Origin: Platanthera guangdongensis
Lineage: Eukaryota; Streptophyta; Magnoliopsida; Asparagales; Orchidaceae
Direction: 5' to 3'
Assembly: GCA_039583875.1 (NCBI GenBank)
Contig: CM077165.1
Span: 64,096,757 to 64,160,756 of the forward strand
Length of the DNA stretch: 64,000 nucleotides
Made by a program: the position numbers and the translations under genes. Shown here piece after piece: positions 20,654-31,564 of the stretch. The notes beneath the pieces are model-generated. The model saw nothing but the letters and a program-made list of their open reading frames with translations. It was not told where the DNA came from and did no database searches. Position 1 is the first letter of the stretch, and each line of letters starts with the position of its first letter.

Positions 20654-22480
20654 ACCGGGCAGATAGAAACTCTAGTCGCGGAGTCTAGCATGAAGTGGAC
20701 TGAAGAACTGGATCTCGGCAGACCGGTTTGGCAGTTGCCTTTGTCTAGCTCTGGTATATCGGCAACAGGAAGCCGCGTGGACCGCCAGTCAGTGCGGACT
20801 GATACTGGAGTTCGCCGGTACAGGCGTACTGGATCCAGTGTCTGCCAGTAAGTGCGGACTGGCCCTTGTGGCCAGTGGTGGACTTGGTTGGTTCTGAACC
20901 AAGTCCATGTTTGGTTCAGTCCGGAGAGATCGCGCAGTGGAGCGCGGACTGCTTCTCAGTCCGCCAAGCTTGGCAGAAGTACTTGTGCCTTGGTTGCAAG
21001 TTTGGGGATAAGCGGACTGGAGGTTGTGTCCGCAACTATATGCGGACTGGAGATGGAGTCCGCTGAGTCTGGTAAGTGTCTTGGTGACATGACTATGGAC
21101 TTGGGATATATGGACTAGTGCAGTCTGCGGGATATGCGGACTGCGGAGGTCTGCAAGTTATGCAGACAGGAATGTCTGCAGGGATATGCAGGCTAGAGCT
21201 GTCCGTAGTATGGGCGGACTGAAGCCGGTTGTTCGCTTAGTCTAACAGGTGCCTTTGTGGCAGTCGTGGGCTCGGGATGTGCGGACTGAAGCCGGGTGTT
21301 TGTTGAGCCCAGATGGTGCCTTGGTGGTGAGGCTGTGGGCTCAGGAATGCGGGCTGGTGTTGTGTCCGCGGATTGCCGGACTGTTGCTGTGGAGTTCGGC
21401 TGTGGCTGTCCTGGCTTGGGCCTTGGCGACAAGGCGGACTGGTGTTGCTGTCCAGCCTTGGTGATGTCTTGGCGGTTTGGCCTTTGGCGACAAGGCAGAC
21501 TGGTGATTGGAGTCCGGCCTTGGATAAGCTAGGCGGGCTGGCTATCTTGCACAGGTGCGGCGGACTGGTATATATCCGCGGACTGCGGAGAAGTCTTACA
21601 GTAGGATGTGGCGGTAATCCTATCATCTAGGGCGGTGACCACACTCATCATTGTGCTTATAAATAGGACCCCTACCACATCAGGAATAGTAACCTCCATG
21701 CATAAGTGAACAGTATCTTGAGCCTGCATAGGTTGCTACAGACTGCCTTTTGGTGTCCGCGTGGTTTGGTGGAGTTGATCGGGTTGTGCTGTGTAGGTTG
21801 TGCGGATAGCGCTGGAAAGCCGGGACTTGGCTCTGATTGCGGTCAGGGATAGTGCGGACTCTGCGGCTAAGTAACAGGCGGAAAACAGCAGGTCGCGGAC
21901 AGCGACCAGACGGTCTTCTCTTTGGTAACTTGGTTCGGGGTTCAAAAAGTTGCCTGCCTCAAGCTGACTGTTCTATTCGGCATCGCAGCATGTGCAGTCT
22001 GGCTGCTAGGCAACCTCGTAGTTAGGCGGCTTGCAGATCGGCGGTTAGAGCTAACATTGGAATAAAGGGTAGTCCGTATGGCCTGGGTTGCGGTCTGGTG
22101 ACCTGGCGGACTGTGCGGACTCCACAGCAGTAGACCGGCGGCTTAGTGTTGAGTCCGTGCAACTTGTTTCTCTTGTCTTATTTTTGTAGTTCTCTGCATT
22201 CCCTTGGGTGGTTGTTTGGTGAAGCATGACTCGCCATGTATGTCTCGATGTATAGGGAAGATTGCTGTGAATCAATAAAGACTCTTGTGCTACAGATGTT
22301 TGCTGGTTGACTGACTTTAGTTGAGATAACCCTTGCTCACTCCAGGTTATAGGGAATTTTTTGCGTGATCAAGGTGTGATCTTGATAGTCCGGAGAATAT
22401 TAATTTGGCATCAGGCTATCTCGTTGACCACCTGGAGAAAATTCAACGTGGTAGATGTGGTAGGTTGTTGGATTTTAACA
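20654..22480 (+). repeat. 5' LTR of element C, 5'-truncated
   Basis: Matches 25054-26908. It is filled with alternating GCGGACT and AGTCCGC motifs. The downstream half carries TATAAATAGGA near 21658 and AATAAAG near 22272. It ends TTTTAACA directly before the primer site. The minus-strand ORFs over it are low-complexity shadows. Confidence 0.88.
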
Positions 22481-22496
22481 TGGCATCAGAGCCAGG
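22481..22496 (+). promoter_or_regulatory. primer binding site of element C
   Basis: TGGCATCAGAGCCAGG follows the LTR end directly, a one-base variant of the tRNA-Met-type site. Confidence 0.8.
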
Positions 22497-22540
22497 TTCA
22501 GTTACTTGAGAAGTGAACTTGGTCTTGGAGCTGGATTAGA

Positions 22541-24814
22541 GTGGATAAGCAGCGATCACTAAAGTGGTTGTTTCTCTTTGAAGAGGGAACCAATGGTAGA
22601 ACTATTGCAGTCGAAGATGCAAGTTGTCTTGGAATTGATCTCCTTACAGAGACAAACTTTGATAGGTGGAAGTCTTGTATGGAGAGCTTTCTTCTTGGCG
22701 AGGACCTTTGGGAGGTTGTATGCAGAGTAGAAAGACAAGAGGCTACTGCTGGCAATGCTGAAGAGATGAGAGCTTGGAAGGAGACAAATGCGAAAGCGGA
22801 GTCTATTCTCAAGAAGGTGATCTCATCGGAACTCTTGGACTAGATCAGTAAATGTCGGTCAGCTGCGGAGGTTTGGACTTCCCATGATCGGTTGTTCAGG
22901 ATGAATGTTACTACAGAGGATGGTCCTTCTACTTCATATCAATAAGAGAGGAGTGGTTCTCCTAGGCATGATGGGAAGAGGAAGTAGGGAACAAGGTGCT
23001 ATAGATGCAAGCAGCATGGTCATCTCAGGAACGAGTGCAAGGTTGTCTTGCTCTTGGCGAACGTAGCTCATATTGGGAGCAAGGAGAAGAACTTAGTTGA
23101 GTCTTCAACAAGTTCTGGTGCTGATCGGATGAAGGCCAGTGATAGTGCAGCTATCTCGCATGAAAGACTGGGACATGTAGGGATTAACAAGCTGAAAGCA
23201 ACGACAGTAAGAAGACTCGTAAGAGGATTGTCTAGATTGTCATCCTATGGTGATAGTCAGGGATGTATGGGATGTCAGCAAAGTGAAACTTATCGCATTA
23301 TCGTTGATATGGCACAATCCAGATGTAAAGCACCTTTGGCGGTTGTCCATTGTGCTCTGGTTAGACCGATTGTCACTGCCAGTCTTGGAGGCAGCAGGTT
23401 TATGTTGATATTGGTTGATGACTATTCAAGATATACTTGGGTATAGTTCATGAAGAAGAATTCCAACATGATGCGCTTGTTTGTGGAGTTCAAGAAGCTT
23501 GTGGAAGGGCAGCTTGGCCTGAGGATCAAGAAGTTGAGGACAAGCATCGGTGGTGAGTTTGGCTCACCCGACTTCTCAAACGTTTGCAGGAAGCAAGGGA
23601 TCCGAAAGGAGCTTTCTTGTGGACATACTTCACTGCAAGGCGGGATTGCAGCTCAGATGATCTGTTGGTTGACGGAGACCTGCAAGTGTTGGCTTCAGAG
23701 TAAAAGCATTCTTAAGGCCCTTTGGGCGGAAGGGATGGCATGTGATGCTCACGTCATCAATCAGATGCCTCTTAGTCCGATCTATGTGAAGAATCCTTAT
23801 GGGCTGATGTTCGGGGTGAAGCCCAGTGTAAAGCACCTAAGGGTATTTCGATCTACCTGCTATGTACACACTCTGGTCTCTCTCAAGATGAAGCTTGTCT
23901 TTGTTGGGTATGATGAGCAAAGGAGAATATGGAGGTGTATGGATCCTGCGACGAAGAGACTCATCGTGTAGAGAGACGTTGTCTTCGATGAGTTGACGCC
24001 GTATTGGGATAGCTCTTATTTGGAGCTAAAGATGAGCGGGTCATATGGTGGGCTGAATGAGGCTGCTGCTAAGGTTCGGGTGGAGCTGCCTGGGTCACCA
24101 GGAGCTCCAGGATGTTCTAGCTCCGGGGCAAAGTTGTCAGGGTCAGGAAGTAGGGGGAGCGATGCTCCAGGTACTTCTGGCTCGAAGGCGGAGGCTTCCG
24201 GTATAGGAAGCAAGGGGAGCGATGTTCCAAGTTGTTCTTGTTCAAGAGGAGAGTCTTATTGTTTAGGTAGTAAGGGGAGCATTGATCAAGGTGCTTCTGG
24301 TTCCAGTAAGAAGACGTCTTGTTCAGGAAGCAAGGGGAGCATTGTTTCGCGTTTTCCCGGGAACGGAGCTGGTTCAGGAGCAGCGGAGGTTGTCAGCCAT
24401 GATCAGGTTCTTCGGAGATCGAAGAGGATCAGTAAGCCACCAGCTCGATATAGTGAAGGGAACACGACGGGCTTGGTCCCATGCTTCCTTGCTAGACCTC
24501 AGGTAAAGCGAGTACCTTCTAGCTGTGATGACCCCACTAGAATCAAGGAGGTGATTGACACAAAGGCTGAGGAGGTGACTACTCTCAGAGGTGATGAGAT
24601 TTGGGCTTTTGTGCCCAAGCTTGTTGGCGATACTCCTGTGATGCATGAGTGGAGGTTGAAGCTAAATAAGAAGGCAGAGGAAAGCATGGATCCTTTTGGG
24701 AGATGTTGGAGGGATCCCTCATGGTCCATAATATGCGGGGCGAGGACTATGTCTTGGACATTTCTTCGTAGATGCTATCGGAGGGACCAAGTGCAAGGTT
24801 ACGGGAGCTGCTAG
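22541..24814 (+). pseudogene. gag-integrase remnant of element C, lacking protease and RT core
   Basis: One frame runs from about 22541 to 24814 with a handful of stops (22841, 22942, 22987, 23444, 23969). Gag has NFDRWKSCMESFL near 22650 and a zinc knuckle (CYRCKQHGHLRNEC) near 22998-23040. Only ~40 residues later the GAG-pre-integrase ERLGHVGINKL appears, so the protease is deleted. In the integrase, the three catalytic positions appear substituted: CALVRP, RTSIGGEF and GGIAAQ stand where D, D and E are expected. After a Gly/Ser repeat the first ~45 residues of RT are seen (24540-24670), then the sequence jumps to a short tail. It would not encode its own RT. Confidence 0.8.
24146..24350 (+). 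repeat. 60-bp minisatellite inside the element C frame
   Basis: The phrase GGAAGCAAGGGGAGC, with small changes, starts at 24146, 24206, 24266 and 24326, exactly 60 bp apart. It encodes a 20-residue Gly/Ser-rich repeat in the linker between integrase and RT. Confidence 0.85.
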
Positions 24815-24837
24815 AGTTATTCACCACTTCTCACTTC

Positions 24838-24846
24838 AAGGGGGAG
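24838..24846 (+). promoter_or_regulatory. polypurine tract of element C
   Basis: AAGGGGGAG directly precedes the 3' LTR start TGTAGAAATT at 24847. Confidence 0.8.
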
Positions 24847-26908
24847 TGTAGAAATTTGTGAACTGAAAGTGGGTGAATGGAGCACTTGGACCTATCCGCG
24901 CGGACAGGGTTGGCAGACTGCTAGGTCGGTAGGGATGTTACAGACGGTTTATTGTGTAGCTGCCTGGGCGGTCTGTTCGTGCGGACTACACGGACAGCAG
25001 CAGTGGTTAGCCAGGTCGGCTGGTGATCAGAAGGTAGTTGGATCTCAGGAAGTAACCGGGCGGATAGAAACTCTAGCGGCGGAGTCCGACATGAAGCGGA
25101 CTGAAGAACTAGAGCTCGGCAGACCGGTTTGGCAGTTGCCTTGGTCTTACTCTGGTGCAGCGGTAAGAGGAAGCCGCGGAGACCGCCAGTCAGTGTGGAC
25201 TGATACTGGAGTTCGCCGGTACAGGCGCACTGGATCCAGTGTCCGCCAGTAAGTGCGGACTGGCCCTTGTGGCCAGTGGTGGAATTGGTTGGTTCTAAAC
25301 CAAGTCCATGTTTTGTTTAGTCCGAGGAGATCGCGTAGTGGACCGCAGACTGCTTCTCAGTCCGCCAAGCTCGGCAGAAGTGCTTGTGCCTTGGTTGTGA
25401 GTTTGGGGATAAGCGGACTGGAGGTTGTGTCTGCCACTGTGTGCGGACTAGAGCTGCAGTCCGTTGAGTTCGGTAAGTTTCTTGGTGACAAGGCTATGGA
25501 CTTGGGATATGCAGACTGGTGCAGTCTGCGGTATATGCGCACTGGGGAGGTCTGTAAGTTATGCGGACTGGGGAGGTTTGCAAGTTATGCAAACTAGAAT
25601 GTCTGTAGGGATATGCAGGCTAGAGCTTCCCGTAGTATGGGCAGACTGAAGCCGCGAGTCCGCAGAGTCCGGCAGGTGCCTTTGTGGAAGCCGTAAGCTC
25701 GAGATGTGTGGACGGAAGCCGGGTGTCCGCTGAGCCCGGCAGGTGCCTTTTTGGCGAGGCTGCGGGCTCGGGATATGCGGGCTGGTGCTATGTCCGCGGA
25801 TTGGCGGACTGTTGCTGCGGAGTCCGGCTGTGGCTGTCCTGGCTTGGGCCTTGGCGACAAGGCGGACTGGTGTTGTTGTCCGGCCTTGGTGATGTCTTGG
25901 CGGTTTGGCCTTTGGAGACAGGGCAGACTGGTGATTGGAGTCCGACCTTAGAGAAGCTAGGCGGGCTTGCTATCTTACATAGGTGTGGCAGACTGGTATG
26001 TATCCGCGGACTGCGGAAAGGTTTTTCTGCAAGATGTGGCGGTAATCCTATCTGCTAGGGCGGTGACCACACTCATCTTCGTGCTTATAAATATGACCCC
26101 TGTCACATCATGAATAATAACCTCCATTCGTAAGTGAACAGTATCTTGAGCCCGCATAGGTTGCTGCGGGCTGCCTTTTGGTGTCCGCGCGGTTTGGTGG
26201 AGTTGACCGGGTTGTGCTGTGCAGGTCGTGCGGATAGTGCTGGAAAGCCAGGACTTGGCTCTGAATGCGGTCAGGGACAGTGCGTACTCTGCTGTTAAGC
26301 AACAGGCAGAAAACTGCAGGTCACGGACATCGACCAGATGGTCTTCTCTTTGGCAACTTGGTTCGGGGTTCAACAAGTCGCCTGCCACAGGCAGACTGTT
26401 CTATTCGGCATCGCAGCATGTGCGGTCTGGCGGCTAGGCGACCTCGCAGTCAGGAGGCTTGCAGATCGTTGGCTAGAGCTAGCATTGGAATAAAGGGTAG
26501 TCTGCGTGGCTTGGGTTGCGGTCTGGCAACCTGGCGGACTGTGCGGACTCTACAGCAGTAGACCAGTGACTTAGTGTTGAGTCCGTGCGGCTTGTTTCTC
26601 TTGTCTTGTTTTTGTAGTTCTCTGCTTTCCCTTGGGTGGTTGTTTGGTGAAGCATGTCTCGCTATGTATGTCTCGCTGTGTAGAGAAGATTGTTGTGAAT
26701 CAATAAAGACTCTTGTACTGCATTTGTTTGCTGGTTGACTGACTTTAGTTGAGATAACCCTTGCTCACTTCGGGTTCCAGGGAATTTTCCGCATGATCAA
26801 GGTGTTATCTTGATAGTCCTGAGAATATTAATTTGGCGTCAGGCTATCTCGTTGACCACCTGGAAAAAATTCAACTTGGTCGATGTGCTAGGTTGTTGGA
26901 CTTTAACA
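24847..26908 (+). repeat. 3' LTR of element C
   Basis: Complete, about 2062 bp, TGTAGAAA...TTTAACA. It aligns with the truncated 5' LTR, including the GCGGACT/AGTCCGC arrays, TATAAATATG near 26086 and AATAAAG near 26703. Confidence 0.9.
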
Positions 26909-27919
26909 AGCAAATCATGTTAGAGGAAACATGTTTACTAGATTTGGAAACATACCTATCCTCCTTAGAGGATTTTTCTCATGCCCTCTTAGTAGTAATC
27001 CTTAGGATGAGAGGAGGAGAAAGGCCTGCCTCTCCAGTGCTTCTTCTTCAAGAACTTTTGGAATGCCTGGTAAATGCAGTAAAGTATTCATCAGACCATT
27101 AGCAGTCTGATGTGCTTTACTCTGATTTTCTAAACTCAGATTCAGTATCTCTCCTTGTTGGAGAGGGAGACTACCTTCTGCTTCTACTGGAGCCTTTAGA
27201 TTTAAATGCTACAGACTTGTCCCTTGTTTGAGGCTTGTTGTTGTTCTCCTCATCTTTCTTGGCAGCCAGCTGCATCTCATATGAAAGTAGCTTTCCAAAA
27301 TGGGTGTGAGGAGTTGTTTCACCCAGCTTTACCACTTCTCTTATGCCATAGATTCTTGTGTTCCACTCTCTAGAGAGAGATTTAAGAAACTTGCCATTTA
27401 GTTCATAGTGACTGTAAACTCTTCCATAAGTCTTCAGCTCATTCACAATCTTGAAGAACTTCTCATAATAGATGGTTATGTTGTCCCCCTTGTATTGCCT
27501 GAACGCCTCATACTCTTGGTTGAGCATGGACTTCTTGTCATCTCTGACCTCATCTATCCGGTCCATGTAGATCACTAGTGTTTCCCACATTTCCTTTAAT
27601 ATTTTGCAATGGATCAGATTCTAGAGTGTAGAATCATCAACAACACTCATAATGATATTCTTTTCCCTCTTTGTCTATTGAGGCCAGGGTCAACTCATCA
27701 TTGGTCATCTCATCATATGTTTTGGGGGTCTTGAAATTGGCATCCAGTACTAAAACCTTCATAGGGATGAATGGTGCTTCTTCAACTGTAATATAAATTC
27801 TAGGACAGCAACTTCCATGAACTGCCTCACCCTTGCTTTCCCGATGCGAAAATCTTCCTTCCTACAGATTGGAAGTCTCATAGCACTCAGCTCCATATTG
27901 GTCATTTTTGAACCCATAG
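26909..27919 (-). pseudogene. gag of element D (UBN2 type)
   Basis: On the minus strand gag starts near the ATG at 27919. The N-terminal part (about 27600-27919) is frameshifted. The open part at 27171-27590 (139 codons) is a clear UBN2 capsid domain (MLNQEYEAFRQYKGDNI, FFKIVNELKTYGR, KLLSYEMQ). Downstream, 26909-27170 reads as the Lys-rich segment that precedes the zinc knuckle in related gags, with stops; the knuckle itself is beyond the break. Confidence 0.78.
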
Positions 27920-27982
27920 AGATAGACGTCTAGCTAACCTTGGAGATCTACTCAGACTGTTAAGCCTTTAAAGAGCAACCTC

Positions 27983-27994
27983 CCTCTGATACCA
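27983..27994 (-). promoter_or_regulatory. primer binding site of element D
   Basis: On the minus strand TGGTATCAGAGG, the usual tRNA-Met-type site, preceded by a short LTR remnant. Confidence 0.75.
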
Positions 27995-28016
27995 CTTGAA
28001 AGTCTTGTTTTCAAAG

Positions 28017-30116
28017 TGTAACGGCCCGAAACTCAAAAGAGCGACGGGAGGCATTTTGGGCCAAATTTGGAATGTGGCAGGGGGCACACGGCCTAGGACA
28101 CAGGCGTGTCCTAGGGGCGTGTCATGCTCGGGTCGATGATCTGGCCGTGTGGTCGACAAATTTGGAGCCGACGATCATCGAGCAGCGAACACGTCCTGAG
28201 ACACGGGCGTGTCCCAGGCCGTGTCCTTCTCGGGTGGTTGTCCGAGTTAAGTTGGGGGAGAAACATGGCCTGGAGCCAAGGCTTGTTCGGGTATGACACG
28301 GGCTTGTCATTTGGTACACAGGCGTGTCCAATACCCGTGTCCTTCACGGGTTGGTGTTGGGCCTGTATCGATGGAGGAACACGGCCCACTACACGACCGT
28401 CTACTGGATGACACAGGCGTGTCAATCCGGACACGGGCGTGTCGCGAACCCGTGTCCTTTTGGGGAAGCGTCAGTTTCGATGGCGAATGGGGAAAATGGC
28501 CCTGGACACGGGCATGTCACAGGTTGTGTTCGGCCCAGATTTTTCATTTCAAGCCCGAATCATGGCCGTCTGTTTCCTTATTTTGGGATCCGACGGCAGG
28601 GGTTTGTTCTTGCTTGGATATACCCGGGTTTAGGGCCTAGAAAACCGCATTTTACTTGGGTTATTCTCTTTCTAAAGCCTAGAGAGAGTGGCGAGCAAGG
28701 AATAAGAAAGGAGGCTAGATCCGGCAACCAGCAGAGCTTTGGAGCTCCAAATCGCGAGCCGACTTCGGATCTACGGAGGTAAGGAGATTGCGGTGCTTTT
28801 CATCTGCATAGAATTCCATGGCTCCAAGGAAAAATGCTAGGGTAACGATTCTCATCCTAGGATATATGAAGTCCTCTTTTCTTTGCATAGGAAGCCCGCT
28901 CTCGCGAGTTTGCAGTGAGTTTGAGGCGTTCCTTCGGGTAGACATAAATAGTCCCCATTGTGTACATGTAGAGTCTGTAATCGAGAAACGGACATAGGCA
29001 TTATGTGTGAAGCCTACCCGGACAAGTTGGTCTGGATCGGTGATGTTTTATTGGATGAATGGCCGGAGAAGACTCCATACGAATGGTTGTTTTTCGGGTT
29101 TTCTACGCTGCAGATTGCAACAAGGAGCCTTGGGAACTAACCCCAAGGTGCACACAGAAAATTGGGCAGATGCGTGGTTCTGCCAATGTGGTGGCTTGGG
29201 AGCCAACTTGAACATAACCGGGTTATGTGATGTGTGGGATGGAAATGGGACTCTTGGCGGTTTGACCAGCGCATATGGCTTAAATTGACATTGCGGTGTG
29301 AGTAATGGGTCAGGCGGAACCGTACACGTTCAATGTCGTTCGGTGGGAGCCGTTGGCATAGATGAGGGTCTTCAGTGGTCTATGGCTTAAATTGACGTAA
29401 CCCATGCCGGGAAGACAAAAATGCTCGCAAGATTGGTTGTCCAAGTGGAGGTGGTGAGACCGTAATTTCTATGGCTTAAATTGACGTGACGTTGCCCGGT
29501 TCACCTAGAATGTGCCATGAGAGCACGGGGTGTGTGGCAATGCGTACCCATGCCTGTGATGAAGTGTTTAAACTATACTGCTTGGTTATAATAACAAAGT
29601 GTAGGGAAAGGAGCATCGACGCCCCGAGTTTGGGGGTGGGATCATTTTAATATGGTTAGCATAGCTGACCATTGCTTTGTTTGCCACCGTTACGGTGGAT
29701 TGTTGCTTGCAGGTGTTGTGGAGCCAATCGGTAAATAGCGGGCAAAAGCCCAAGTTGCTGAGCCAGCCCTCGAAGGCCTAATTTTGATTGTTTACTTGTA
29801 TTATTCATGTGTGACCGGCCTGCGTGTCGTGGTATCGAAAATACTGTAATTTGAGTAAACAATTGTAAGGCCTTAAGGCCATTGTACTTTTGTATTGTAC
29901 TTCATTCGTGTTGGTTTGAGTAGTGTACATTCATGCACATGCTGGGTTCTTTGTTTTGCAACCTTTAAATTGCTTCCACTAGATTGTCTCTATGTAGGAC
30001 GTTGGTTATTAGTTGGATGGGTTTCAGAGTAACCTTCTGGTCTGTGTGTGGTATATGGTGTCGGGCCCTGGCCTGACCTACTACTATATTCTATGTGACA
30101 GATAGGTGGTGTTACA
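28017..30116 (+). repeat. 5' LTR of element E
   Basis: Starts TGTAACGGCC and ends GTGTTACA, about 2100 bp. The first 500 bp carry repeated ACACGGGCGTGTC-type palindromes. Three copies of TATGGCTTAAATTGAC occur at 29274, 29381 and 29470. The last 265 bp recur at 20382-20653. ORFs over it (28072-28782) come from the GC-rich repeats and are not genes. Confidence 0.87.
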
Positions 30117-30119
30117 ATT

Positions 30120-30130
30120 TGGTATCAGAC
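30120..30130 (+). promoter_or_regulatory. primer binding site of element E
   Basis: TGGTATCAGAC, three bases after the LTR end, tRNA-Met-like. Confidence 0.8.
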
Positions 30131-30154
30131 TCCTGGTTTAGGTCAGGATTAAAT

Positions 30155-30172
30155 GAATTCGTGGGCGAATTC
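30155..30172 (+). promoter_or_regulatory. leader hairpin of element E
   Basis: Arms GAATTCG and CGAATTC, perfect 7 bp, around a TGGG loop, 25 nt after the primer site. The position suits a leader RNA structure; its role is inferred. Confidence 0.5.
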
Positions 30173-30579
30173 TTTTTAAGGGGTGGTGAGCACATATGTG
30201 TGCGTCATCTTCATAACATCAAAAGAACCCATGAATGTCCACTTATGAATGAAAATACACGTGTTTGAGGAACCTGCGTGCTCCTATAATTGCTTCTTGC
30301 AATTTTGTTCGGTCGTTTAACGGTGTGTTGTACAACTATAGGTAACTAGAAGTGGTGCAGTGTCGTCTGAACCCCTAGTTTCTGAGGCTATTAGCGCACC
30401 AAATGATGCGCTCCTGCAACACCTCCCTCGGCTGAAACCATACGATTGGTTGCCGAAGCAGTGTTTGCCATGATCAATGCGCAGCCTGCAAGGCAAATGC
30501 AGCAACCCGCTCCTACGATGGAGCAGGTACCGCTTCAAAGGGATGAACTGAGAAGAGTGGAGCAGGTAGTGCTGTAGCC

Positions 30580-31489
30580 TTTGGTGCCGAGGAGAGCAAC
30601 CGAAAGACAGCTCAAACACATTATGAGCTTTAATCCTCCTGTGTTCTCGGGGTTGGGAACCCATCTCAAGCTGAAGACTGGCTCTCTCGAGTAAAGAGAG
30701 TCTTGACAGCTACTGAAACAGAGGAGTGGCAGATGACCACTATAGCTACATTCCTGTTGGACGGGGATGCGAGGATATGGTGGGAAGGTCTAGAGTTGCA
30801 TCACTTGGGAGGAAGGAAACTTATAGACGTCTCGATGGAAGAGTTCTCGAGACTGTTATTGGCAAGGTACCTCCCTTCAGTGCAGAGGATAGCATTGGAG
30901 AATGAGTTCCAGACGTTTGTGCAAGGAGAGAGTTGCGTGGATGAGTATCTCCACGAGTTTACTCGATTGGGTCGGTACGCTAGCTCCACATTCGTGGATG
31001 AGGAGTGCAAGACGAACTGTTTCTATGAAGGTCTGAGAGATGATATGAGGCTACTGCTCTCGGGGCCGATGACGCAGGGCTTCTTGACCCTGGTCAACAC
31101 AGCCCGGTCTTTGGATAAGGACTTGAAGAATGTACAAGCAAAGAATAGCTCTGGTGATAAGAAGACGAAGTTTAAAGTGTCGAATACTTCGAAGTCTGGA
31201 TATCATAGGTTCTACAAGAAGGCTAGGACCTCGGGTCCAGCGCCCTCTTCTAGTGCTTCTGGGGTGACTATGGGTCGAACCCCGGGTGCATGTTTTACTT
31301 GTAGAAAGCCGGGGCACTTTGCATGTGACTGCTGGAGCGGACGTCCCAAGTCCGAGATGAAGCCGGGAGTAACAAATGAAGAGAAGGGCAAGACGGTGGA
31401 GTCAACCGCGTCCCATTATACTCCAGCTCAACCAAGAGTTTATAATCTTGGCCAACAGGAGGCCATTAATAATGTGGATGTGGTGACAG
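30580..31489 (+). pseudogene. gag of element E
   Basis: The N-terminal part (PPVFSG near 30635) is in another frame and shifts near 30650. The main open stretch 30703-31489 shows the gypsy gag domain (FLLDGDARIWWEGLE, FSRLLLARYLP, FTRLGRY) and a zinc knuckle (CFTCRKPGHFACDC, about 31291-31332). Its end coincides with a GT donor at 31490. Confidence 0.83.
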
Positions 31490-31564
31490 GTACGGTTTAA
31501 ACTTATAGCAAGTTAATTTTGAAAAACTTGTTATGCGTGTATTACCTTACCACTGCCTGTATAG
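31490..31564 (+). other. putative 75-bp intron between gag and protease (element E)
   Basis: The interval starts GTACGG and ends TATAG, follows ACAG and is phase 1. It holds an in-frame TAA (31498). Removing it joins gag and protease coding sequence at the same codon position as in element G (41245-41339). An ancestral insertion is the alternative explanation. Confidence 0.6.

Larger units (their letters stand above)
20654..26908 (+). mobile_element. Element C: copia element with internal deletions
   Basis: Two LTRs flank a short 2.37-kb interior. The 5' LTR lacks its first ~207 bp, matched by position with the 3' LTR (20654 equals 25054). The interior keeps gag, zinc knuckle and degenerate integrase but lacks the protease and almost all of RT and RNase H. 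The 3' LTR is complete and flush with element D at 26908/26909. No target duplication can be tested because the left flank is missing. Confidence 0.87.
26909..28016 (-). mobile_element. Element D: 5' gag fragment of a copia element, minus strand
   Basis: Reading leftwards from 28016: about 20 bp of LTR end, a tRNA-Met-type primer site at 27983-27994 and gag coding sequence to 26909. The left side is cut by element C and the right side by element E, so both ends are lost. C probably inserted into D, after which the far flank was deleted. Confidence 0.8.

Noticed and set aside
21193..22275. Many minus-strand and plus-strand ORFs across the C LTRs
   Set aside because: They follow the GCGGACT repeats; frames are not kept between 5' and 3' LTR.
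28080..28520. Repeated palindromes resembling a CRISPR array
   Set aside because: Units are irregularly spaced, vary in sequence, lie inside a plant LTR and have no cas genes nearby.
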